Assembly (NCBI GenBank): GCA_027296045.1
Contig: JAPUJS010000110.1
Coordinates: 1 to 15,533 of the forward strand
Direction of reading: 5' to 3'
Length of the DNA stretch: 15,533 nt
From: a bacterium
GTDB lineage: Bacteria; Latescibacterota; UBA2968
Shown: positions 1-6,742 of the stretch, piece by piece
Position numbering within the stretch: position 1 is the stretch's first letter
Layout: every line of letters starts with the position of its first letter
The notes under the pieces: model-generated
Told to the model about the DNA's origin: nothing
The model's database searches: none
The model's input: the letters and a program-made list of their open reading frames with translations, nothing else
Position numbers and translations under genes: made by a program

Positions 1-21
1 TATTGCAATTGGATCATCGGA

Positions 22-67
22 CAGAAAAGAGGCAGCCGATCTAAATCTTTCGGCTGCCTCTTTTCTG
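22..67. terminator. Bidirectional intrinsic terminator
   Basis: Perfect 17-bp inverted repeat, arms 22-38 and 51-67, separated by 12 bases; one further A-T pair (39/50) can close inside. The outer part of each arm is A- or T-rich (AGAAAAGA / TCTTTTCT), so either strand gives a GC-rich stem ending in a U-rich stretch. It lies 66 bp past the stop codon of the minus-strand enolase-superfamily gene and very likely ends that transcript; it could also end a plus-strand transcript entering from the left. Confidence 0.85.
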
Positions 68-132
68 ATGTGTAAACCCCGATTTCATCTCCGCGGATCA
101 ACGGCCTTTGTATATGAAATCAAGCGCAACCT

Positions 133-1248
133 TCAGACAACCCGATACTTCTTCACGGCGTCCAGATCCAGTTCGCACCCCAATCCCGGTTGATCAGGCA
201 CGACAGCACCCCCGTCCTCAAATTCCAATCCAGCTACGATCAAATCATCTTCCCGCGTCCAACTCCCCACAAAATCACTCGGCAGCACACAATTCCTTGG
301 CACACTGGCGGCGTGCAAATACGACATCTCCATAATCCCCAGGTCGTTCCCCGACCCGTGCCAGATCGGAATACCCGCCGCATCGGCAATGGCGGCATTG
401 TGAACAAACCGGTACATACTCCCGCCCAGATTCATGTAATCCACCGCTTCCGCCTTAATCGCATTGATGATATCGTGTGGATTGGCCAGATGCAACGCCA
501 CCGGAATCGTTGTCGCCTCCCTCAATTGCCGGTACCAGTCCAGATTCCACTTGGCCATCGGATCTTCCAGCACGCCAACATTGCCCAATCTCTCAAATTC
601 CCGTGCCAGCGCAATCGCCTCCGACGGCCGATAGAACCGCTGATTGGGATCCACCGTACACTTAAACGACACATCCGTCGCCTCCAGAATCGCCTGAATA
701 CGATCCACCATCGGCTCGTCCGACGTACACTTCATCTTCACCCCGTGGAACCCGCGTTCAAACCCGATCCGTGCATTCTCTGCCGAATCTTCCGGTGTCT
801 GGTGTCCAATCCAATAATCCGCCGGCACCCGATCTCTGAACGCCCCGCCAAGAAGCGCGTGAACCGGCACGTCTCTCGCCTTGCCCACAATATCGTAAAC
901 CGCCATTTCAAACGCTTCATACGCCGGACCGGACGGCCACCCCGACAAACCTTCCCAGTTACGCGTCCCCTGTGACGGAGGCCTGTGCGGCGCGACTTCG
1001 CTAAACACGTGCTGAAGGCTCAACCGCAAAGGATCTTTCCCTTTCAGAAGCTGAAACCCCTCCTGCACCTGCTCAACCGGACACCCCCGCGATGTCTCTC
1101 CCAGACCAGAGATTCCCTCATCCGTCTGGAGACGAATAATGTGCTTCGGAACCTGATCCCACCCGGCCTGTCCAAATTCCGCGCTGTGCACCCGCCCCGG
1201 AATCGTCGGCACCACAACCGTCCAGACATCCATACCTGTAATCTTCAT
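133..1248 (-). CDS. Mandelate racemase/muconate lactonizing-type enzyme (enolase superfamily)
   Basis: A 371-residue enolase-superfamily protein: an N-terminal capping domain (about 1-125), then a (beta/alpha)7-beta barrel. Members abstract a proton alpha to a carboxylate, as racemases, cycloisomerases or acid-sugar dehydratases. Visible barrel motifs are the Lys-x-Lys pair K171/K173 (in GVKMK), metal ligand D200 (in TVDPNQ), metal ligand E228 (in VLEDP) and a late histidine, H297 (in IWHGSG). The third acidic metal ligand expected near 250-256 is missing; that segment reads VALHLANP. The strand after it is also shortened around N273. ATG at 1248 was chosen over the longer frame (to 1311) because TTGGAG lies 7 bases upstream and the protein then starts with the usual short beta strand. 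It is the last gene of the minus-strand group and is followed by the 22-67 terminator. The family is firm; the substrate is not predictable. Confidence 0.88.
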   Translation of the reverse strand: MKITGMDVWTVVVPTIPGRVHSAEFGQAGWDQVPKHIIRLQTDEGISGLGETSRGCPVEQVQEGFQLLKGKDPLRLSLQHVFSEVAPHRPPSQGTRNWEGLSGWPSGPAYEAFEMAVYDIVGKARDVPVHALLGGAFRDRVPADYWIGHQTPEDSAENARIGFERGFHGVKMKCTSDEPMVDRIQAILEATDVSFKCTVDPNQRFYRPSEAIALAREFERLGNVGVLEDPMAKWNLDWYRQLREATTIPVALHLANPHDIINAIKAEAVDYMNLGGSMYRFVHNAAIADAAGIPIWHGSGNDLGIMEMSYLHAASVPRNCVLPSDFVGSWTREDDLIVAGLEFEDGGAVVPDQPGLGCELDLDAVKKYRVV

Positions 1249-1264
1249 AGAAAATCTCCAAGGT

Positions 1265-1290
1265 AATATTGCAAAATGCTTTGCGATATT
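1265..1290. promoter_or_regulatory. Imperfect palindrome in the leader of the enolase-superfamily gene
   Basis: A 26-bp inverted repeat with arms AATATTGCAAA (1265-1275) and TTTGCGATATT (1280-1290), a 4-base centre and one mismatched pair. It sits 17 bp upstream of the ATG at 1248, just before the ribosome site. The size and AT-rich symmetry suit a dimeric repressor operator, but a leader hairpin is equally possible. No clear sigma70 promoter was found in the 93-bp gap to the MATE gene. Confidence 0.35.
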
Positions 1291-1341
1291 CACGCATGAT
1301 GAGTTGATCAAATAAATCAGTTATCGCCTTGTGCGATCCTG

Positions 1342-2742
1342 CTACCCCCGCACCGGATAATCCGACACCTCTTCCATCTCGATCACCCGCATCGACCGCC
1401 ATTTTCCCCCTCGAAACCGGAACAGAAACACGATTGCCATGGTGACGATATAGACCGTCACAAAAATCCAGGACACGTAAATATTCGTCTGATACACCAC
1501 AACAGCCAGATAAGTCGGTATCACCATCAGTGTAAAAGAAGCCACCGAAGACACCCACATCACAAACCGGGTATCGCCGGCTCCTTTCACCGCAGCAGAA
1601 AAGACAATATAAATCGCATCAAAAACAGAATATACCGCCACGAAGCGAAGCAAAAGAATGGTGATTTCTCGAATGGGCTCAAAGGTTGCCGGGTCAGCAT
1701 GTGCGGCAAATGGGTTCAGGAACAGGTTTGGAACCCCCACAAATCCTGCCGACATAATCAACATGTAGACCACGCTCAAATGGAGAGACGACCAGGAACT
1801 GCGTTCGGCCAGATCGGGCCGGTCTTTTCCCAGATACTGACCCACCAGCGTCGACACGGCAATGCCCGTGCCCAGCATGGGTAAAAAGGCCAGCGTATTG
1901 ATGTTAAAGGCCAGATTGGTTGCGGCCAGGGGTACCTTGCCCAACCGACCGACCAGCAAAATAAACAGGGTGAACCCGGAAATTTCCAGGACAAAATGGA
2001 CCCCGTTGGGGGCACCGAAACGCATCAGTCGACGAAAGAGCGCCCCATCATATCGCCACCCCTTCAGCGTGTGGTAGGTCTCTCGAAAACGACGCCGAAA
2101 CATCAGCAAAAGAAATAAAAAAGCACCCAGAAAGTGGGACACTACCGTTGCCCACGCAGCACCCTTAATTCCCCACTCTGGAAACCCCCAGTGCCCGAAA
2201 ATCCAGGCATAATCCAGCACCACATTCAAGCACACCGCCACGACGTTCACCCACAACACCGTCCAGGTATCGCCACGACCGGTGAAAAACGAAGACACTG
2301 CGGCCTTCAGAATACCGGGAAAGCCCATCAGGCAGAAGATCTGAAAGTAGATCACCTCCAGAGGCCGGATGGCCGGATCGTGACCCACCAGATCGAAAAT
2401 CCATGGCGCAAGGGGAATCAAGCCCAGCAGAAGAATGCCTGAACCCAGAGAAAAATAGATCCCCTGCCACATCGCTGCCCCGACCCGCTGCTTTCTTCCG
2501 GCCCCGTCATACTGCGCGACAAAGGTATTTACATAGCTTGCTGTGCCAATAAAAAAACTGGCAAAAGTGAAATTTAAAACCCCGGCAGGAAGTGCTGCAG
2601 CCAGAGTATCCCAATCGTACCAGGTCAGAAACATCCGGTCGATAAACTCCAGAATGCTCCATGACCCCATACTCAAGATCAGGGGACCTGCGACTTTCAG
2701 AACCTCCCGGTACCCACCCTCACGCCGCCACAGTTCTCCCAT
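1342..2742 (-). CDS. MATE family efflux transporter
   Basis: A 466-residue, very hydrophobic protein with the length and two-half pattern of the MATE (multidrug and toxin extrusion) family, expected to span the inner membrane about 12 times. The N-terminal half has the family layout: a Pro/Gly-rich first helix (AGPLILSMGSW), an acidic-aromatic turn (FIDRMFLTWYDWDTLAA) and a cytoplasmic YDGAGRKQRVG loop. The second repeat starts near 240 (LMRFGAPNGVHFVLEISGF), with a matching QYLGKDRPD loop. Such carriers export organic compounds using a Na+ or H+ gradient. The ATG at 2742 is preceded by GTGGGGGTG, a weak ribosome site. It lies 62 bp after the Ldh2 gene and 93 bp before the enolase-superfamily gene, suggesting export of a substrate or product of those enzymes; that link is inference. 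Confidence 0.9.
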   Translation of the reverse strand: MGELWRREGGYREVLKVAGPLILSMGSWSILEFIDRMFLTWYDWDTLAAALPAGVLNFTFASFFIGTASYVNTFVAQYDGAGRKQRVGAAMWQGIYFSLGSGILLLGLIPLAPWIFDLVGHDPAIRPLEVIYFQIFCLMGFPGILKAAVSSFFTGRGDTWTVLWVNVVAVCLNVVLDYAWIFGHWGFPEWGIKGAAWATVVSHFLGAFLFLLLMFRRRFRETYHTLKGWRYDGALFRRLMRFGAPNGVHFVLEISGFTLFILLVGRLGKVPLAATNLAFNINTLAFLPMLGTGIAVSTLVGQYLGKDRPDLAERSSWSSLHLSVVYMLIMSAGFVGVPNLFLNPFAAHADPATFEPIREITILLLRFVAVYSVFDAIYIVFSAAVKGAGDTRFVMWVSSVASFTLMVIPTYLAVVVYQTNIYVSWIFVTVYIVTMAIVFLFRFRGGKWRSMRVIEMEEVSDYPVRG

Positions 2743-2804
2743 TACACCCCCACTTTAGGTCGCAAATCACCCATTTTCTATCTGCAATTTGCAATCCATC
2801 TCAT

Positions 2805-3896
2805 CTATCGCCATGGGACCTCCACCCCCAACTCATCTGCCATATCCTCCAAACTCCCCACATGCCGTTTATGCATCGGAATCCCACTCTTGCTCCAGGC
2901 CTCCTTTTTCAACCACTCCATCTCACCCGGCAGATAGATCCGATCCACCCCATCTTTGCGCCTCGAATTCCGCACCGTCTGAATCATCCGATCCATTTCC
3001 GCCGTAAATTCCTCCAGCGGAATAAAGTTGTCCACCTTAATCGCCTGAAAAAATTGGCTCGCATTCTGCTGTCCGGCAAACTCCTCCCCCACTCGATTCA
3101 CCGTTGCCAGCCCCATAGGTAAAATCCCACTGAGCACGTCCATCAGCAAATTATACGCCGACCCCTTCGGCCCATTGGAGCCCCCGGCAGGCAGCAGGAC
3201 GTGAGCCTGGTGGGGATCGTCCGTCGGATTGCCATCCTCGTCCAGCACCCAATCCATGTGCAGTTTCTTTCCATACATCCGCATCGTGCCCACACGCCCC
3301 CACGCCGACACCCCCGAAGCCATGTCCAGGACCAGAGGATATTCTTCCCCGGCAGGCACCGCATGGGCAAGGCCGTGGTTCCCCATCACCCGTTCAGTCC
3401 CGCCAAAGGGCGCCACCCCCTTACTGCTGCTGGACACGGCAAATCCGATCATCCCGTGTTCTAGCGGCATTGTCGCATAACAGGCTGCAGCGCCATAATG
3501 CCGACTGTGGATCACACTGGCAATCCCAACACCCGTTTCATTGGCCTTCCCAATCGCCTTTTGCATCGCCCGCACCGAAGCCAGGTGGCCCATACACCCG
3601 TCGCCATCCACCATCGCATAGGAAGGCCCTTCTTTGATGACCCGCACCTCCGGCTTTGGATTGGTATGTCCTCCCAGGATTCTTCGGATATATCCCGGAA
3701 GCGCACGGGTGCCGTGCGAATGCACACCACGCACATCTGTTTCTACCTGCAGGTCTGCCATCAATTCGGCATCCCCTTCCGGAACGCCGGCCCCCCCATA
3801 CAGCCGCCTGGCCAGACGATGCAGATCTTCGACCTGAATCACCACTTCGTCTTCGGTCGGTTCGAGTCTGAGCACATGTTCTCCATCCACTGCCAT
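2805..3896 (-). CDS. Ldh2 family malate/L-lactate-type dehydrogenase
   Basis: A 363-residue NAD(P)-dependent 2-oxoacid/2-hydroxyacid oxidoreductase of the Ldh2 (MDH2; YlbC/AllD/YiaK-like) family, which does not use the classical Rossmann fold. Family signatures, numbered from the ATG at 3896: H59-S-H61-G followed by a tyrosine (RGVHSHGTRALPGY); SRHYGAA near 132-138 (the usual S/N-HFG-A); PFGGTERVMGNHGLAHAVP near 163-181; and LVLDMASG near 188-195. Known members reduce or oxidise malate, lactate, ureidoglycolate, diketogulonate, sulfolactate or cyclic imino acids, so the substrate is open. The longer frame begins with GTG at 3911, but nothing like a ribosome site precedes it, whereas ATG 3896 has AAAGGG 6 bases upstream. 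It is first in the likely operon with the MATE and enolase-superfamily genes, and divergent from the disulfide reductase. Confidence 0.9.
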   Translation of the reverse strand: MAVDGEHVLRLEPTEDEVVIQVEDLHRLARRLYGGAGVPEGDAELMADLQVETDVRGVHSHGTRALPGYIRRILGGHTNPKPEVRVIKEGPSYAMVDGDGCMGHLASVRAMQKAIGKANETGVGIASVIHSRHYGAAACYATMPLEHGMIGFAVSSSSKGVAPFGGTERVMGNHGLAHAVPAGEEYPLVLDMASGVSAWGRVGTMRMYGKKLHMDWVLDEDGNPTDDPHQAHVLLPAGGSNGPKGSAYNLLMDVLSGILPMGLATVNRVGEEFAGQQNASQFFQAIKVDNFIPLEEFTAEMDRMIQTVRNSRRKDGVDRIYLPGEMEWLKKEAWSKSGIPMHKRHVGSLEDMADELGVEVPWR

Positions 3897-3933
3897 TTCC
3901 AACCCTTTCACGAATAGGTTTAAGATTTTCTCT

Positions 3934-3961
3934 TTGTTTTACCGTCTGAGAAGCCTATTTT
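3934..3961 (+). promoter_or_regulatory. Possible promoter of the disulfide reductase gene
   Basis: TTGTTT (3934-3939) and TATTTT (3956-3961) are separated by 16 bp, about 48 bp ahead of the ATG at 4009. Both boxes are only partial matches to the sigma70 consensus. The 112-bp divergent gap must hold promoters for both flanking genes; this is the better of the plus-strand candidates. Confidence 0.3.
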
Positions 3962-4008
3962 TAAGCTTTCCTGGAATCCATTCATTTGAAACCAGAGGAA
4001 AAGATGCC

Positions 4009-5385
4009 ATGAAATTTGACTTTGTTGTCATCGGAGGCGGCAGCGCCGGTTATGCCGCTGCCCGAACCGCAGTTGAATTGGGCGCCAGCGTAGCCATTGT
4101 CGACAAAGGCCCTCTGGGCGGGCTGTGCATCCTCCGAGGGTGTATGCCCACCAAAACCATGTTGCGCTCTTCCGACATTATGTCGCTGATGCGCCGGGCC
4201 AAAGAATTTGGTCTTGGTGCAACCAACCTGAAGGCCAACCTGGCAGCCATCAACGACCGCACAAACGCCCTGGTCAAAGAGTTCGCAGACTACCGGATCG
4301 AACAGCTCAAAAGTCCACGGTTCACGCTCTTGCGAGGTCGTGCCCGATTTGAGTCGGCAAAAAAAATCCGCGTCGGCTCCAAAACCATCGAAGCCAGAAG
4401 CTTCCTGATCAGCACCGGTTCTGTGGCCAGTCATGTTGCCATCCCAGGTTTGGATGAGGTCGGCTACATCACCAGCGACGAAGCCCTTAATCTGCGAAAA
4501 CTTCCCAAATCCATGATCACCCTTGGAGGGGGCGCAGTGGCCACGGAACTGGCCCAATTCTTCAACCGCCTGGGCACAAAATCGACCCTTATTCAGCGCA
4601 GCAATCACATCTTGAGCAGTTCAGACGAAGACCTCGCCCGTCCTATCGAAGCCCGGTTTCGGGAAGAAAACATGGAGGTCTACACCGGCACACACCTGAC
4701 CCATATGTCCAAAGAAAAGGGCAAGCCCACCGCCCACTTCACGCACGGTGGAAAAACCCGACGCGTGTCGGCAGACGTTATCTTCCAGGCCCTGGGTCGG
4801 GTCCCAAACCTCGAGGGGCTTCACCTGGAAGAAGCAGGTGTCCAGGTGGAAAACAGACGTATTCTGGTCGACAAACAGATGCGCACCTCCGTCCCTCACA
4901 TCTTTGCAGCCGGCGACTGCGTCGGCCTCTATGAAATCGTACACATTGCCATTCAGCAGGGCGAAATTGCCGGACACAACGCGATCAAAGGGACCCGTAA
5001 AAAAGAAATCGACTATCGACTCAAGGCCGAAGTCGTCTTTACTGACCCTCAATTGGCTTCGGTGGGTCTCACCGAAAAGGAATGCCAGCAACAGCACATT
5101 CCCTATCTGGTCGAGTCCTATCCCTTTGACGACCACGGAAAATCCATGGTCCTGGGCGAACTGCACGGATTTGTCAAATTGCTCTGCAATCCCGAAACGG
5201 GCGAAATCCTCGGCGGCCACATCGTCGGCCCCGAAGCCAGTGAACTCTTCCACGAACTCATCGCCGTTATGTATTACCACGGCACGGTTCAAGACCTCAT
5301 GAACATCCCCCACTATCACCCCACGCTGGCCGAAATTCTGACCTATCCGGCCGAAGACCTGGCCGAACGGATTCAGTCTTCTTGA
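4009..5385 (+). CDS. Class I pyridine nucleotide-disulfide oxidoreductase (dihydrolipoamide dehydrogenase / mercuric reductase type)
   Basis: A 458-residue cytosolic flavoprotein with all hallmarks of the family. FAD-binding G9-G-G-S-A-G14 is followed by the redox-active pair C40-x4-C45 in the sequence GGLCILRGCMPTK, where most relatives have GGTCLN-GC-PSK. NAD(P)-binding G173-G-G-A-V-A178 comes next, then the second FAD motif FAAGDC around D303, and the C-terminal dimer-partner dyad H437/E442 in HYHPTLAE. The second beta strand of the nucleotide domain ends LIQRSNHIL without the acidic residue typical of NADH users, hinting at NADPH. No lipoamide E1/E2, mer or glutathione genes lie nearby, so the substrate is unknown. 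ATG 4009 was chosen over an upstream frame (3934) because AGAGG lies 10 bases before it and the protein then starts directly at the Rossmann strand. Its end overlaps the convergent MFS gene by 13 bp. Confidence 0.9.
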   Translation: MKFDFVVIGGGSAGYAAARTAVELGASVAIVDKGPLGGLCILRGCMPTKTMLRSSDIMSLMRRAKEFGLGATNLKANLAAINDRTNALVKEFADYRIEQLKSPRFTLLRGRARFESAKKIRVGSKTIEARSFLISTGSVASHVAIPGLDEVGYITSDEALNLRKLPKSMITLGGGAVATELAQFFNRLGTKSTLIQRSNHILSSSDEDLARPIEARFREENMEVYTGTHLTHMSKEKGKPTAHFTHGGKTRRVSADVIFQALGRVPNLEGLHLEEAGVQVENRRILVDKQMRTSVPHIFAAGDCVGLYEIVHIAIQQGEIAGHNAIKGTRKKEIDYRLKAEVVFTDPQLASVGLTEKECQQQHIPYLVESYPFDDHGKSMVLGELHGFVKLLCNPETGEILGGHIVGPEASELFHELIAVMYYHGTVQDLMNIPHYHPTLAEILTYPAEDLAERIQSS

Positions 5386-6719
5386 TGGAGAACGGGTTTC
5401 AACTTCCGGGCAACCATAATCGCAAACGGAATAAAAAACAGGGCCACCCGAAACAGATTCCGATAGGAAATCCAGGCCACAAGCACCCCTGCCAATATCG
5501 GAAGCAGGCCTTGCGGAAACATGAACATATTCATAAAACTGGTATAGGTGGGCCGCCGTTCTGGGGGCGCAATATCCAGCACATAGGTCATCCGCCCGGT
5601 ATACATCCCACTCTGGGCGGCACCTGAAAACACAAAAGTAAGCCCGTAAATCAGGATCCGCTGGTTGACCTCGGTGCCCCAGACCCAGACGGTGCGGTCG
5701 GGCACATAAACAATCAACAGCGGCACCAGAACGGACAGAGCCAGCAGACAGGTGCCGTACATAAATAGGGCTTGATTTCCCTTATAACGACCCACCCACG
5801 CCCAGGCCACATTGGAAAAAACAGAGCTAAACTGCATCGCCGTGATAAACATCCCCACATAGGCCGTTCCCATTCCCAATTCTGTAATCCCATAGGGCAC
5901 GTAAAACGGCCCGGCCATCATGCTGAACCCCCACAAAATCTGCACAATGCACAGGCGTCTGAAATTGACGTCGTCTTTCATGATCTTCAGGCCACTGACC
6001 AGATAATCCTTTAGAGGAAGCCGGTGCCGGATCGTCTTTTCAATGGGCTCTCGAATCATTCTAAAGGTCAACACGGCCAAACCGGTACCCACGCCCGACA
6101 GGATAAACAACAAAGCATAATTATCGGGAAACACCAACTCGCTGCGTTCGCTCAGGATATAAGAAATCAGAATTCCGGCCGCCATGGACATGCCCCCACC
6201 TGCAAACCGGCGATAAGCAAACACCTTTGCCCGTTGGGAGGCCGGAATCGCCTTGCCCATGATATCCATCCAGGGCACACTCATCACACCCATCATCGAG
6301 GTTCCCAGAGCATATAAAATCATAAATAGCGTCAGAAATAGTGTGGGATCCCCCCTCCCCAATAAAACGGTTAGAATTCCCACTAGAATCCACATCACGC
6401 TCCGGGCCGACCCGGCCAGAATGAGCAGGGGCATCTTCCGGGGCTTGGGTTCGATCACACGGGAAATAAAGACCTGTGGCCAGGCCCATCCCATCCGCAT
6501 CAAAGCCCCTGCCATCCCCACCAGGATACTGGAAGTCGTCAATGTCTGCACAAAAGCAGGCATCACCAGATCGGAACTGATAAACGTGTAGGCCATCATC
6601 ACCATCCCACCGTTTATCACCAACAGCTTGCCATTGTGCCGATAATCCTTTTCCCGCCGCTGCTCCATCGTCACATGGAAGATGGACGTGTTTTCATCGA
6701 TGCTGGCAAATTCACGCAT
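5373..6719 (-). CDS. MFS family transporter
   Basis: A 448-residue polytopic membrane protein of the major facilitator type: a roughly 30-residue hydrophilic N-terminus, about 12 hydrophobic segments, and a basic loop after the second helix (ISRVIEPKPRKMP) where MFS proteins carry their motif A-like turn. A second charged loop (PASQRAKVFAYRRFAGG) and a larger central loop (REPIEKTIRHRLPLKDY) separate the halves. The short end KLKPVLHQED is cytoplasmic. No subfamily motif was recognised, so substrate and direction are unknown. ATG 6719 follows GGGGTGG at close spacing. The gene begins 23 bp after the gamma-glutamyltransferase-like gene on the same strand and is probably co-transcribed with it, pointing to uptake of that enzyme's substrate or export of a product. 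Its last 13 bp overlap the convergent reductase gene and no separate terminator is visible. Confidence 0.87.
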   Translation of the reverse strand: MREFASIDENTSIFHVTMEQRREKDYRHNGKLLVINGGMVMMAYTFISSDLVMPAFVQTLTTSSILVGMAGALMRMGWAWPQVFISRVIEPKPRKMPLLILAGSARSVMWILVGILTVLLGRGDPTLFLTLFMILYALGTSMMGVMSVPWMDIMGKAIPASQRAKVFAYRRFAGGGMSMAAGILISYILSERSELVFPDNYALLFILSGVGTGLAVLTFRMIREPIEKTIRHRLPLKDYLVSGLKIMKDDVNFRRLCIVQILWGFSMMAGPFYVPYGITELGMGTAYVGMFITAMQFSSVFSNVAWAWVGRYKGNQALFMYGTCLLALSVLVPLLIVYVPDRTVWVWGTEVNQRILIYGLTFVFSGAAQSGMYTGRMTYVLDIAPPERRPTYTSFMNMFMFPQGLLPILAGVLVAWISYRNLFRVALFFIPFAIMVARKLKPVLHQED

Positions 6720-6742
6720 GTCCCACCCCAGCAGTCAAATCC

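Noticed and set aside
190..975. 261-codon plus-strand frame opposite the enolase-superfamily gene
   Set aside because: Composition rich in His, Arg and Pro, typical of an antisense shadow; the minus-strand frame has the catalytic motifs.
4621..5319. 232-codon minus-strand frame inside the disulfide reductase
   Set aside because: Mirror frame of a gene with full catalytic motifs; no ribosome site and no recognisable domain.
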